64,000 nucleotides of DNA from Tilletiopsis washingtonensis (GCF_003144115.1 NW_020312004.1:8119-72118); one strand, 5' to 3'. Positions 48,129 to 59,065 are shown, counted from the first letter of the stretch. Notes: generated by a model from the letters alone, not told the origin. Numbers and translations: made by a program.

Positions 48129-49981
48129 TCACCGCTCCCAAGCTCTAGTCTTGACATGCTCCCACTCGATGCGCAGCACGCACCACGCCATGCGGCGCGC
48201 AATTTCGAGCGCCTCGAGCGCAAAGATGCCCGCCTCGAGCTCCGTCAGCAGGCTGAGGTGCGAGCTGAGCTTGAGCGACCATGCAAAGCGCAGTGCCAGG
48301 TCGAACACCACGGCGAGATGGTAGACGGCCGGCGAGAAGAGCATCGGCACGCTTGGGGCGCGCAGAAAGGAGGGCGAGCGCGAGTGCTTCGTGCTGCCGC
48401 CGCTGCTGCTCGGTGCGCGCAGAGAGGAGTTGATGCTCGAGCTCGAGCTCGACGTCGGCAGCTCCTCCTCTGGCGGCTGCTGCGCTGCGATGGGCAAGCT
48501 TGAGAGGCCGCGCTTGTGCAGACTCGCCTTGCCGGCCAGCGGCTGCGTGCCCGAGGACGAAGGCAGCGCCAGGCTCTGCGTGAACCACTTGGCTGGGCGG
48601 AAGAGATCGAGGCCCCAGTCGTTGGTCACGTCCCACCAGAAGGAGAAGAGCGAGTTGACAAAGACGGCCATCAGCCTGCGTCGCGTAGTCGTCAGCAGAG
48701 CGCATAGAGGCGGAGGAAGGAGGGAGACACGCACCACATGGCCCACACGCCCGGGATGCCCTCCGGACTGTCGTCGCCCTTGCTGGTGCCCTCGATCGCG
48801 CTGAGCCAGATCACCGGGAACGCGCTGGCGTACTTTGCGGCGTTGAGCAGCGGGCGGATGGGGCGCACGGCGAACTGGGCACGCAGATTGTAGCCCGAGA
48901 TGGAGGCGTATGAGTAGCCCGACGAGCCGTTCTGGTCCGGATGCCCGGCCGGCTGCGTGCCGCGCGACGAGACGTACTCGGCCAAGCATTGGCGCAGACG
49001 GATGGCGTATGGCAGGCTGGGCCGCATCGCTCGTCAGCAGCGCGACACGAGGCACAGCAGGCGCACCACTCACGAGGCGAGGATCGGCACCATGAGGCTG
49101 CCGCGCCCGTTCCACCACACATGGTGGTTCTTGCGCGGCCAGAGAAAGCAGGCCGTGAGCCAGGCGTCGCCGAGCACCTTGGCGAAGGAGGTGAGGATGT
49201 CGGCCAGCAGCACGTCGGTGAACGCCGGCGGGGCTGTGAGGCGCGGCGAGAGGATGCGCAGTAGATGCCTAGGCGACGTCCCTTGCGTCAGCCTCGCACA
49301 GAGTGCGGCGACGCACACCACTCACCGGCCAAAGCCGCCGCGCATCGGACGCGCCAGCACGTCGCCGGGCCACAGCAATGCGCCGAGCGCGCCCAGCACG
49401 CACACGCCCTGGATGACCTGCGCGTGTCGGCCGCGCGGATCGCCGTGCATCGCGACCCACGTGCGAAAGCTGGCCCAGCCGATCGTCGTCCACGCGGCGC
49501 AGAGCACAGCCGCGAAGCCGACACGGCGCTGCAGCACGGCGTGCGGCTGCGGGTTCGACGACGGCACGATGGAGAGCGGCAGACGCGTCAGGAGCGCCAG
49601 GATGGCCCACCAGAGGCCCAGCGCGGCGGCGACGAGGAAGAGCAGGCGGTACGGCGGCGGCAGCGTCTGCGAGAAGCTCGGCCCGCTGCGCTCGCCGACG
49701 GCGTCGAGCGCCTTGGCGAGATGCTGCAGGCTCAGCGAGCTGCGTGCGCCGAGCCAGCTGCGCACACGCGGCGCCGCCTGCGAGCCGGCGACGAGGGGCA
49801 CGCGCGAGACCTGCGAGTGCAGATAGCGCGCCGACGCCAGCACGGCGGCGGGCGCGTGTGCCTCGAGCGAGAGGGAGCGCACGCGGGCCAGAGCGACGTC
49901 TGACGGCGGATGCAGCGTGCTCGGCACGTCCCACGAGTACGTGGCGGCGATGAGCGCCGGCAGCGGCGCGGGCGGCGCCAT
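48129..49981 (-). CDS. EXS-domain membrane protein, Erd1-like
   Basis: Predicted Golgi multi-pass protein of the EXS family; yeast Erd1 is involved in retention of Golgi glycosyltransferases and phosphate recycling. Start is ATG at 49981, with four exons and about 560 residues. There is no N-terminal SPX domain, which separates it from Xpr1/Syg1. Hydrophobic helices include YRLLFLVAAALGLWWAILAL, VGFAAVLCAAWTTIGWASF and VIQGVCVLGALGALLWPG. EXS signatures follow: VLLADILTSFAKVLGD, SLPYAIRLRQCLAEY, NAAKYASAFPVIWLSA and VNSLFSFWWDVTNDWGLDLF, ending with LEIARRMAWCVLRIEWEHVK. A 70-residue Ser-rich insert breaks the last exon. The C terminus LEIARR...WCVLRIEWEH is typical of EXS proteins. Confidence 0.88.
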
Positions 49982-51495
49982 GGCTGCCGGGTGATAGGGC
50001 GCCGCGATGGACGTGCGGCGGCGGCGGCGACGTGCGGCAGTGCGGAGAAGCGACGAGACTGTGAGCTGAGAAGGAGCGAGGCGGCAGCGGTCAAAGTGAT
50101 GGAACGAAGAGAAGGAGTGATGGAGTCCGAAGAGAGAAGGAGCAAGCGGCATCGCGCATCGTGCTCCTATCCTCGGCCTTGGGCCACGCCGAGCTTCCCG
50201 TGCCTGCCGGCCGTGGCGCGAGGCGCGGCAGCGGGAGCGCCGTGGCGCGTGTGCCTTGCAGCGCGCGGCGGCGGCGCGCGCCGCCAGCGAGGCGGAGAGA
50301 GAGGAGGCGTGAGAGAGAGACGCGCAGCGCCGCCGCGAGAAACGCACACGCTGCGCCCCCGCCGCCGCCGCCGCGCGCGCCAAGGCATGCACGCCTGCGG
50401 CTGCTGCGGCGGGACAAGAAAGCCCGGGCTGCGAGCGCGGACAGCTGCATCGGGGACCCTGCGATGCTGCTGCAGCCAGAAGAGAGGCTGTGCTGTGAGA
50501 CGGGCTTACAGCGTATGCAGAGTGTTGGGCGCTGCTCTTTCCACAAGCGTGGGCGAGGAAGAGCAGAGAGCAGAAGGAGGGATCGCGCGCGGCGCGGCAC
50601 CGCATCCTGGTCCTCGCGCCGCGACGCATGTGCTCTATCTACCTCCGAGGAGCGCAAGCTTCCGCCGATGGCTGACTCTGCCTTCGGAGTCTGACATCAG
50701 AGAGTGAGGGCACAGTTCGCGCTGGCGTGAGGTCATGTCATCTGGGGCTAGGCCTTGGCAGGATTCGTGCTAGCAAGCGAAAGAGAAATCGAAGCGAGGC
50801 GGTTCGCAAAGCGCGAGGGTGCACATTGCAGCGATGCTTTCCTGCCCATCTCTGCCCTTGACGCTCCTTGCGGGCCGCATGGGAGGCAGGGCTAGGTTCA
50901 AGATATGCATATCCGTATTACCTCGATTCTGAAGGCATCCCTTGCACTGCTCGCCGCAGTCAGTCGGACAGCAGCGGCCCCTGAAGGGTGGTGCGAGGCG
51001 GCGCAGAGGCGCAGCGAGAGCGTCCCTCACGCCGTTCCCACGCTCCGCATCAGACTACGCTGACCTGACCGCCTTGCCCTCCACTCGCCCTTCTCTCCGC
51101 ACCGCATCCTGCCTCCTCCTCACACCTCACACATCATGCCCTCACGCAAGGAGTGAAGGGCAATGCACTTTAACTGGCGCACTAGACGAGCACCAGTGTG
51201 CGAGCGCAGCGTCGCGAGAGCAGCTAAGATGGCGCAGACGGAGGCGAGGCTGAGAACGCCGATTCTGGCACGGGAGAGGAGAGAAGTACAGTGCTACAGG
51301 CGAGCGACCAAGGGCGGCGAAGAGAGAGGTGCAGCGCAGAACGAAGCGCGTCACAGGCATTAGGGAAGAGAGACGAAGGAAGGCGGGGTACGAGGCACGA
51401 GCAAGGCGCGCGCGATGCTGCACCAGCCAGCATTGAGATGCGACCTCACTCTGCTGGATGGTTCATCGTCGACAAGAGGCGAGGCGAAGGCGCGC
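49982..51495. other. Long intergenic region upstream of Erd1-like gene
   Basis: 1.5 kb between two minus-strand genes. It includes purine-rich DNA near 50280-50320 and CCG runs. Chance frames up to 260 codons occur on both strands because stops are rare at this GC, but no domain was seen. Confidence 0.55.
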
Positions 51496-52753
51496 CTAGT
51501 CGACCCAAGGCACGGCCGGCGTCAGGCCAAACGTGCTCCAGAAGTCGGTGCCGTCGAGCGCTGCGCCCATTTGCTCTGGTCCACATTGCCGCATCAGCGT
51601 CCATCTCCCTTCCGAGGGCACAAAGAGGCGACACTCACCGACGGAACGAGGCAGGCTGCGAATGGGATCGCGATGCGCGTGGTGCTTCTTGTGCTTCTTC
51701 TTCTCCTCGCCCACCTCTCCGCCGTTGTCGAGAGCGTGGTCAGACCGAGACTCGGCGATGAGCTCCTGCACCCAGCCGGGCTGTGGGCCGGCGGGAGGGT
51801 GGTTTCTGCCCTCTGCAGCAACACATGATGAGCAGGCTGAGCGAATGAGGCAAGCAGGTCTCTACGCACCTTCGCCGCCGTTGCCCCAGCGTGCACACAG
51901 GTCCCACAGATCGCTGCACGCGTTGGTGTCAGCCCCGCTGCCGCATCGACATCCTCTCTCAAGGCGAATGCACTCACTACACACGCTCATTCGTCAGCAG
52001 CCACCTCTCGCCTCTCGCCTTCTCCCACTGCACGTGCATCGCCAAGATCGCGCGCGCCACATCAAGGCCATGCACCAGATGCACGCTGCCCAGCTGCGCC
52101 AGCTTCTCCTTGCTCGGCGCCAGTGCGCCAATGTAGCGGCGCGGCGAACGGCCGTGGCCCCAGAGACCCGAGAGGTTGAGCACGGAGGTGTTGGAATGCG
52201 ACAGCAGCGCGTCTTCGGCCACGGCGCGCGGCGCCGAGGTGTGTGGAGAATGCCGGTTCTTCCACGGCGACGAAGAGGAGGAGGCGAGAGGCTTGGTGCC
52301 GTATGTGGGCGGCGCAGGCGCAAACGTCGGGCCGTGCTGAGAAAGAGACATGTCAGAGGTGCAGCAAATGACAGCTCAGCGGCACAGACTCACGTCCCAG
52401 ATGCCCGTCGAGCCGAGCTGGATCCAGCCGGGCGCGCAGTCACTCTCGCGCGTCTCGCGGTAGGCGCGCAGCAGGAACTCGACGGCCGCTGCCTCGTACA
52501 GCGGAAAGACGACGACGATGGTCTTGGCGTCGGGCAGGCGCTCGAAGGCCGCGTAGCTGTCGCTGCTCGGGTCGAAGTCGAAGGGCAGGGCGCCGTTGCC
52601 GCCGGCGCGCGTCGTCCAGGCGCAGGAGAGCGACGAGGTGCCGAGCAGCGGCAGCAGGAACGTCGCCGTCCAGCCCGAGCCGAGCAGCAGCACGTCGACG
52701 GGCGGCCCGCGTGTGGGAGCGGCGGCGGAGGAGAAGCAGGAGAAGAGCGACAT
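51496..52753 (-). CDS. Rossmann-fold NAD(P)-binding protein, uncharacterised
   Basis: Start ATG 52753; about 330 residues in four exons. The N terminus has a dinucleotide-binding pattern VDVLLLGSGWTATFLLPLL (GxGxxA-like). Then come KTIVVVFPLYEAAAVEFLLR and WIQLGSTGIWD. Across the first intron it continues to SNTSVLNLSGLWG, RYIGALAPSKEKLAQLGSVH and LVHGLDVARAILAMHVQWE. WLLTNERVYDLWDLCARWG forms over the next intron. The pattern resembles extended short-chain dehydrogenase or sugar-nucleotide epimerase-like proteins, in which HGLDVARA and the LTN-RVYD end are usual. No clear YxxxK catalytic pair is visible, so it may bind rather than oxidise its ligand. The C terminus has a KKKHKKHH basic cluster. 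Confidence 0.75.
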
Positions 52754-52961
52754 GCTGCTGAGATGATGATGGTTGGAGGCCAAGCCGGTTGCGGGGTCGG
52801 GAGCACGTGGAGGTGTCAGCACCGTGCAGGGCCCGCCGGCGCTCCCACGCTCAGGGCGCGGACCCGTCATGCGCAGACGCCGCATCTCGCTCTCGAGCCG
52901 CGCTTTTCCTTCCTCTCCACCACATCCACTCGCCTCGCACCACACACGCATCCGCAGCGCC

Positions 52962-54033
52962 ATGTCTGACGCCGCCTCTCTCACCCCACACGCCGAGGCA
53001 AGCAGCAGCAGCAGCGCCACTGCTGCTTCACCAGACGACTCGGCACCCGCGCTGCTGCCCGGCGGCTTCCACGCCTTCCGGCCCGTGTACGACTCCTCCT
53101 CCTCCGCCCTCACCTCCTCGACACCACTCACGTCCGCGCTGCTCACCGTGCGCGTCGTCAAGAGCTTTGCGTACCGCACCATGAAGGCATGTGTGCTGCC
53201 CGGCCTCGACCTGACGCGCATGACGGTCGGCGAGCTGCGTGAGCGGGTCAAGCAGGAGGTGCGGACAAAGCCGGAGTATAAGGGCGTGAGAAGTCGCGTC
53301 GCGGAGTACGGTGAGTACGGCAGCAGCAGAGTGGGAGGCGAGGAGAAGGAAGGCCGATGCCTCGCTGCGTGCAGAACCAGGCGCTTGCTGTGCTTCTGAG
53401 GCACGAGGCAAGTGCGGCAAGCGAAAAGCGCGAAGCAACGTCGACTCGACGTAAGCGCAGCGCGCTGCTCGGGCACACGCATCCAGGACGCGATCGATTC
53501 ATCGGAAAAGGCGCAGCACTGATGCTGCGCCTTTTCCTATAAACTCGCGGCAAGGCGCGAAAAGCGAGCAGAGCGAGCGCTGGCACGTCGCGAGAATGCG
53601 CAGTCAGGCGTCGAGGTGGGCCAGACGCTGCGAGCTACAGGACTGCTAGCATGGCGCGCTTTTCTGCTGCTCTGCGCGCCATTCGCAGCGAAGCTTCGCC
53701 CTTTGCAGCAGCGACGCTGACCCTCTCCCTCGACGCACAGACACGCTCAAGATCTACACGCACGCGCATGCATCCAAGACGACGAACCTCATCATCAACC
53801 TCGACCGGCCCGAGTGGCTGCTGCTCGACGACGATGCGACGCTCGAGAGTGTGGGGTGCCGTGAGTCAGAAGGGAGATATGCCGACGCAGATGCTGCTCA
53901 ACCTGGCCCTCACGCACATGTCACTGACGCCTCCTCATCTGTCCGCGCTGCAGAGAACGAGACGGAGCTGTCGCTCTTCAATCGCGCCGAGTACGAAGAG
54001 TTCCTGCTCAAGCCCGACACAACGTCCTGGTGA
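52962..54033 (+). CDS. UPF0538 family protein (C2orf76-like)
   Basis: A three-exon gene for about 180 residues of unknown biochemical role, conserved from fungi to animals. Start is ATG at 52962. A disordered leader of about 60 residues is followed by the family core: LTVRVVKSFAYRTMKACVLP, DLTRMTVGELRERVKQEV and, across intron 1, DTLKIYTHAHASKTTNLIIN. LDRPEWLLLDDDATLESVG follows, then across intron 2 QNETELSLFNRAEYEEFLLK and PDTTSW. The join GAGTACG|ACACGCTC keeps the frame exactly. Intron 1 (53311-53740, 430 nt) is far longer than the window norm and carries two hairpin-forming sequences. The gene is head-to-head with the Rossmann protein gene (209 bp) and converges on the chromodomain gene. 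Confidence 0.9.
53504..53537. repeat. Perfect 15-bp hairpin in UPF0538 intron 1
   Basis: Arm GGAAAAGGCGCAGCA (53504-53518), loop CTGA, arm TGCTGCGCCTTTTCC (53523-53537). All 15 pairs match. It lies in the middle of the 430-nt intron and would form a stable stem in RNA from either strand. Confidence 0.9.
53651..53682. repeat. Second inverted repeat in UPF0538 intron 1
   Basis: Arm ATGGCGCGC (53651-53659), a 14-nt loop, arm GCGCGCCAT (53674-53682). Nine perfect pairs, about 115 bp downstream of the longer hairpin in the same intron. Confidence 0.8.
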
Positions 54034-54234
54034 TCTCTCTCTCTCGTCTGCTCTTCGTCTCTCCACCTCGCTCTCCATCTTCGCTTCGCTCTCTCTCTCT
54101 CTCTCCAAAAGAGCGCACGCTGCGCGCGCGCCATGCTACATCATCCAGCATCACACATCGTCATCGGTCCCGGGTAACTCGAATGAATTCGCTCTTCACC
54201 ATCATCATCTCCTCTCTCTCTCTCTCTCTCGCGT
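54030..54234. repeat. CT microsatellites in the UPF0538/chromodomain 3' spacer
   Basis: Three CT runs (about 54034-54045, 54088-54105 and 54211-54230) lie just after the UPF0538 stop. On the RNA of the convergent gene they would read as GA runs. Confidence 0.85.
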
Positions 54235-54240
54235 CGTCCA

Positions 54241-56278
54241 TCACGGCTCAGCCGCGCGCGACGACGCCGACGCCGACGGCGTGGAGCGCGGCAGGGGTAG
54301 TTTGAGGCGCGGCGCTGCTGCTGCGCCGGCTGCAGACGAGCCAGCCGCAGGGCTAGGAGAAGCGCCTCGCGGCAGCGGCGGCCGTGCAGCTGGGTTGTAG
54401 TGCAGGGGCGAGGCGACGTGCAGGGGCGAGGCGACGTGCAGGGGCGAGGCGGCGTGAGGCGCAGCGCGCGGTGAGCTGCCTCGAGGGAGCGGCGGTGGAG
54501 CGACGTAGTGCTGCGGCGAGGCGGCGTGTAGAGCAGCTTGCTGCATCGGCGGCGGCGAGCGAGGGCGCGCAGGCATCGACGAGCCGTTGCGGTAGAAGTG
54601 CGCCTGTTGCTGCTGCATCGGAGAGGCCGAGCCATTGGCTGAAGGCATGATGCCGCCGACGTACGGCTGCTGCTGGTGCCACTGAGCTCGCTGCCGAGCG
54701 TCGTCGTGCTCGTCGTCTGGCGTCTCGGAGATGCGCACGCGCTTGGCAGCGCTGCCGCTGCTCTCGGAGACGGAGAGCGAGCGACGCAGCGCAGACGGCG
54801 CAGACGGCGGCGGCGCATGCTGCTGCTGCTGCTGCTGCTGCGGTAGCTGCAGCCCATGCAGCAGGCCCTGAAGGTCCTCCGGCAGCGACAGCTGCGGAGT
54901 CTGCGGCGGAGACTCCTGCGGCTCCTCGCGACGTGCCGGCCCAGGCATGTCCAGCACGACCATCTTCCGTGCTGCATGATGCGCGCCGCGGTACGAGCTC
55001 GAGCCGGAAGTGCCGCCGCCGCGTCCGGAGCCGGCAGCGCCGCCGCCACGTCCTCGTCTCGGCGTCGCCTGCGTCAGAAAGGCGCGGGAGTCTCCGAGAG
55101 TGAAGCCGCCGGTCCGAGGCGGCGGCTGAGACGGAACGTGCGGCTTCGGCTTCGGCTTCGCAGCAGGCGGCGGCAGGAAGGTGTTGACGGCGCTGGCCTT
55201 GCGCGCTGCCTCTGCTGCTGCTGTTGGCGGCGCAGTGGGTCGTGCTCCGCCCGTGGAGGCGCCGGCAGGAGGTCGTGGTCCGCTCGTGGAGGCGCCGGCA
55301 GGAGGTCTCGCACTGCTCGAGGTGCCGGCGGTAGATCTCGCACTGCTCGAGGCGCTGGAGGCGCTCAAGGCGCCGGCGGGAGGTCTCGCACTGCTCGAAG
55401 CGCTCGCGCTCGTGGCGCTCGGGGCGCCGGCGTCGGGCGCAGAGCGGAGCGACGTGCGGCCGGCTGAGGGCACGGGCAGAGGCCGCTTCTGCAGAGCCGC
55501 ACGCTGCTGCTTGATGCGATCTGCCTTCTCGCGCTCCTCTCGTGCTTCTGCCTCTTGACGCTCCTTTGCAGCCTGCCTGCGCTTCTCGACAGCTCTCGCA
55601 TCTCGACGCGCCTCACGTTCGAGGCGCTGCTGACGTCGCTCCTGGAGGAGCCGATTGTGGAGCTTCTTGTCGCGCCGGATGTCGAGGCGCCGTCGCTTGC
55701 GCGCTGCGCGACGCACGCTGCGGTCCTGCGCGCCGTGCTGCTCGTTCTCCGTGTCCGACGTGTGCGTGCTAGGCGCATCGTGAAGCGCGTTGCCGTCGTC
55801 GTCGCGCTCTGCAGGCGGCAGGTCGTCGGGTCGTCCGCCTTCACGTGCCCAGAACTCCTCGAGCGCTGCGCGCTGCGAGTCAGTAGTGGTGCTCTGCTAG
55901 CGCTTCTGCCTCGGCGCGCTTCTCTCCGCTCCACTCACTCTCGCGCTTCAGGTTCTCCTCCGGCTCCCACGTGTTCTCGTAAGGCGGATAGTCCTGCCAC
56001 TTGATCCTGTACTGCACGTGCCCTCTCTTCGGATGCCTCCTCCATCTCAGCACATCCTGCACCTCGTACTCTGCGCCGTTGCCCTCCGTGACACGCTGCC
56101 ACTTCGCCTGATCGTGCGAGTCCCACTTGCTCAGCTCATCATCCGTATCGTACGCCGTGCCGTCCGACTCGGAGAAGTGGAGCTCAGGAGACGCGGCGCG
56201 CGAGCCGGCCGATGACGACGAGCTGCTTTCCTCCTCGTCGGAGGAGAGCGCCAGGGGCAGGAGCGCCGCCGCCGGCAT
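54241..56278 (-). CDS. Chromodomain protein with long low-complexity tail
   Basis: Start ATG 56278; about 645 residues in two exons. The N terminus is acidic/Ser-rich. The chromodomain spans about residues 68-122: EYEVQDVLRWRRHPKRGHVQ, YRIKWQDYPPYENTWEPEEN, then across the intron LKRETLEEFWARE. The aromatic-cage residues Y, W and Y/E expected for methyl-lysine reading are present. The intron (GTGAGT donor inside ESEWSG, acceptor after CGCGCAG) is required: without it translation ends at EHHY. After it comes a basic coiled coil (RRAARKRRRLDIRRDKK, then LEREARRDARAVEKRRQAAK), then Pro/Ala/Ser/Gln-rich sequence with a Gln run and a threefold HVASPL repeat. Likely chromatin-bound; it has no SET or chromoshadow domain that I can see. 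Confidence 0.85.
54401..54454 (-). repeat. 18-nt tandem repeat x3 coding HVASPL
   Basis: Three 18-nt units (54401-54418, 54419-54436, 54437-54454) with one base changed in the third encode HVASPL/HAASPL repeats in the tail of the chromodomain protein. Confidence 0.9.
54820..54842 (-). repeat. CTG/CAG run coding poly-Gln in the chromodomain protein
   Basis: A pure CTG run on the plus strand encodes about eight Gln in the chromodomain protein. Such runs are prone to length change. Confidence 0.85.
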
Positions 56279-57489
56279 GCTGCGCGCACGGGAGGCCGAG
56301 ACTGGCGCCGGCGAAGAGTGCGAGGTGGAGAAGCGGCAGCGCGAGCGTCCAGATGAGGTCGAGCGAGTGCCGCGAGATGAGCAGCAGCTGCTGCTGCGGT
56401 GCTGGCCGACGACGACGACGAGCGGCGCGAGCCTGCGAGCAGGTGTGAGGCTGCCGCTGTGTCGCTGTGCTGCCGCTGTGCTGCTGAGCTGCTGCGCTGC
56501 GGCGGCGACGTGCGTCGAGGCGAGCTTGAGGGCCGCTCGCGCCGCTCGAGGCGAGGTGGTGGAGCAGCGGCGGCGGCGAGAGCAGATGAGGCGCTCACGC
56601 ACTGAGCTCAGTGCGTGCCGAGATGAGCAGCAGCAGCTGCTGCTCAGACGGGAAGCGGCGCGAGCTGGCGCGTAAGAGCGAAGCTGCTCAGCGCCGGTAT
56701 GTCGCTGACGCGGAGCTGCGCTGCCGCTGAGCTGCTGCTGAGCTGCAGCACCGGGCTGCCGCTGAGCGCTGCTGCTGAGCTGACGAGCTGTTGAGCTGCC
56801 GAGCCGTCGAGCGACCAAGCTGCGAAGTGCAGCGCGAGCGGTGCGGTGCCGTGCCGCGAGCAGCCGTCGAGCCCTAAGGCGAGGCGCGCGCGCGGACGAC
56901 GAGAGGAGGGAGAGCGGGAGAGTGGAGAGAGAGCGTGCGCTACAGCGGCTACGAGAGCGCTTGAGAGAGGGCGAGATCGAGAAAGAGAGCTGGGCGCGAT
57001 GCAGGATCGAGGAGCCGGAGAGACGCGCAGTGGAAGTCGAGGCCGAGATGAGACGAGAGGCGAGGCGGGAGCTGCGTAACGGACGGTGACGGCGAGCGAG
57101 GTCGGAGTGTCGAAGCCGGAGCGTCGAAGTCGGAGTGTCATAAGGAGGAGCTGTCAGACGAGTCACGAGGCAGGAGTGGAAAGTGAGAGCGAGAAGGGGG
57201 GAACGGAATGTGGGAGAGGAGAAGCAAGCGGCGCAGCGGCGAATCGCGCGGCGTGATGATGCGCGCGCCTCGCCTCGCAGCCGCGCGGCTCTTTCAGCGC
57301 GCTGCGCCGAGGCGCGACGCTCTCGCTGAGGCGTTTCTTCTTCCACCACCTCCGGCCTATCCTCGCGCTCACGCCTCTCTGCCTCGCTCTCATTCTCCTC
57401 CGCCGCCTCCTTCTTCTCTCACCTCAACTTTCTCTTCGCTTCTCGCCTTCCGCCTCGTCCTCCAGCCTCGCAAGCCTCGGCCGCCCGCC
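56279..57489. other. Divergent chromodomain/SPT4 region, GAGCTG-rich
   Basis: 1.2 kb between the chromodomain and SPT4 starts. The stretch 56380-56800 is built of imperfect GCTGC/GAGCTG units (for example CAGCAGCTGCTGCTG at two places), followed by purine-rich DNA near 56880-57060. The minus strand stays open in the chromodomain frame for about 357 codons upstream of its ATG without any further ATG; its composition is Ser/Arg/Ala-rich and looks non-coding. Confidence 0.6.
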
Positions 57490-58725
57490 ATGTCGCTCAC
57501 GCGCGACGCCAAGCAGCTGCGCGCCTGCCTCGGCTGTCTCTTCGTGCAGTCGGGCAACGACTTTCTGCAGAAGGGCTGTCCGAACTGCGACCAGGTGCTG
57601 CAGGTGCGTGGCCCTTTTGCCCCTTTGCCTACTCCGCGCCGCAGTGCTGATGCGTGTCCCTCGGCACGTGCAGCTGCAGCAGGACAAGGTGGCCATCCAG
57701 GACTGCACGACGTCGCAGTTTGACGGCCTGATCGCCATGGCGCAGCCAGGGCAGAGCTGGGTGGCAAAGTGGCAGCGCATCGGTGAGTCTCTTGCGCGCG
57801 TGCTCTTGTGGCCGAACAGTCGTCGGCGAGTGGCAGAAGCAAGGAAGCGAGAGCGGGACGTTGAGGTGAAGCGCAGGGCTACCACGAGGAAAGACGGAGC
57901 AGGCGGCGAGCGGGCTGAGCCTAGTGCAGCGCTTCGCACCTCATGCCGTGTGTCACTGCTGAGAGGCAGCTCGCTGCTCGCCCTGCTGGGCGGCTGGACA
58001 CGATCGGCTATCAGAGCGCGAGCAGGTCGTCATCAGCTCTGGAGCGGAAGCGGCACTGCAGCTGTGGACAGGCATGCCTAGCTTTGCTGCTCAGCTACCC
58101 TAGGTGCAGAGGAGAACTGGCATCTGCTCTCTCATGTCTGAGCTGCGAGCCTACGCGTGCCTAGCGGCCGCTGGCCACAGGTGGCCTGCTTAGAATGCTG
58201 CGAGCTTGAGCGGCTCCCCTCCTCCTCCTCGAAGGCCAGGACAGCGTCGCTTCGGCCTCGAGCGCATGCTGATCTTCGCTGTGGGTTGGAGCTTCTGCTC
58301 GTCTTGCCGAGGATGGAGGCGCAAGCTATCTCTGCTCCTCGAGCCTGTCCTGTCGCCCCGGAGCTGAGCCACAGCGCCAGGCGCAGCTGCGCTTGCTGCG
58401 TGCGTGTGCTAGGTGCACGAAGCGGCGATGCTCTGCTCCGTCGGGTATGGCCCTCTGCGTACGACACGCAGCAGCTCCCAGGCTCTCCAAGTGCCGAGAC
58501 CAGCAGTGGGCTCAGCAAGCTGCTGCCTCTCATCTCGCCTGCCTCCTGCGACGCTTTGCTTCGCTTGCCGCACTTCGCATGCAAGCGCACAAGCCAAGCC
58601 GCTGACGCTCTCCCTTCCCCTTCTCACTCTCCCTGGCAGATCACCGCATGCCCGGCCTCTACGCCGTCAAGGTCACCGGCTCGCTGCCCGCCGAGCTGCG
58701 CGAGCAGCTGGCCAACGAGCGATGA
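57490..58725 (+). CDS. SPT4: Transcription elongation factor Spt4
   Basis: Small zinc-finger partner of Spt5 in the DSIF elongation complex on RNA polymerase II. Start is ATG at 57490. Exon 1 encodes QLRACLGCLFVQSGNDFLQK, then GCPNCDQVLQ, giving the C-x2-C and C-x2-C zinc ligands. After a 70-nt intron comes QDKVAIQDCTTSQFDGLIAM and QPGQSWVAKWQRI. A third exon (58640-58725) gives DHRMPGLYAVKVTGSLPAEL, then REQLANER, matching the Spt5-contact end of the family. Total is about 105 residues, the normal family size. Intron 2 (57783-58639) is 857 nt, by far the longest in the window. The frame closes exactly across it (ATC G|AT CAC). Confidence 0.95.
57783..58639 (+). other. Unusually long intron of SPT4
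   Basis: GTGAGT at the donor, CTGACGCTCTCCC and a pyrimidine tract then CAG at the acceptor. Length 857 nt against a norm of 48-70 nt here. No coding domain or recognised RNA fold was found inside. It may hold a nested non-coding RNA or alternative exon. Confidence 0.75.
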
Positions 58726-59065
58726 GGCGGCGGACGCGATCGTCTTCGCTCCCTCCTCCTCTTCGTCTCGCTCGCTGCTGGCCTTCTCGGCCAGCTTCCC
58801 TCGAGTGGCATGCGCAGCAGCGCTTCGTCATCTCTGTACTTGTACCCTTCTCTCTGCACGCTCGCTCGCATGCCGCGCCATCGAGCACGCCGCTCCTCAT
58901 CGTCATCCGCCGTGCCAATTCGAAGTCATGCATTAGGTTCGGGCCTGCAAGCGGAGGAAGCGACGAGACGGGGGCGCGAAGGAAAGGAGGGGTGAAGGGG
59001 CATACGAGCACGGCATGGGAGAGCGGTCTGTGGATGCGAGGGCCAGCTGCTGCGCACGCGCACGC
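58726..59065. other. 3' spacer between convergent SPT4 and VTC4
   Basis: 340 bp between stops, with pyrimidine-rich DNA after the SPT4 stop. No feature seen. Confidence 0.5.

Noticed and set aside
49982-50707. Open frames in the region upstream of the Erd1-like gene
   Set aside because: Low-complexity Arg/Gly/Ala translations on both strands with no conserved motif.
56279-57349. 357-codon upstream extension of the chromodomain protein
   Set aside because: It has no ATG, is Ser/Arg-rich and lies over repeat-like GAGCTG DNA. ATG 56278 opens a plausible protein.
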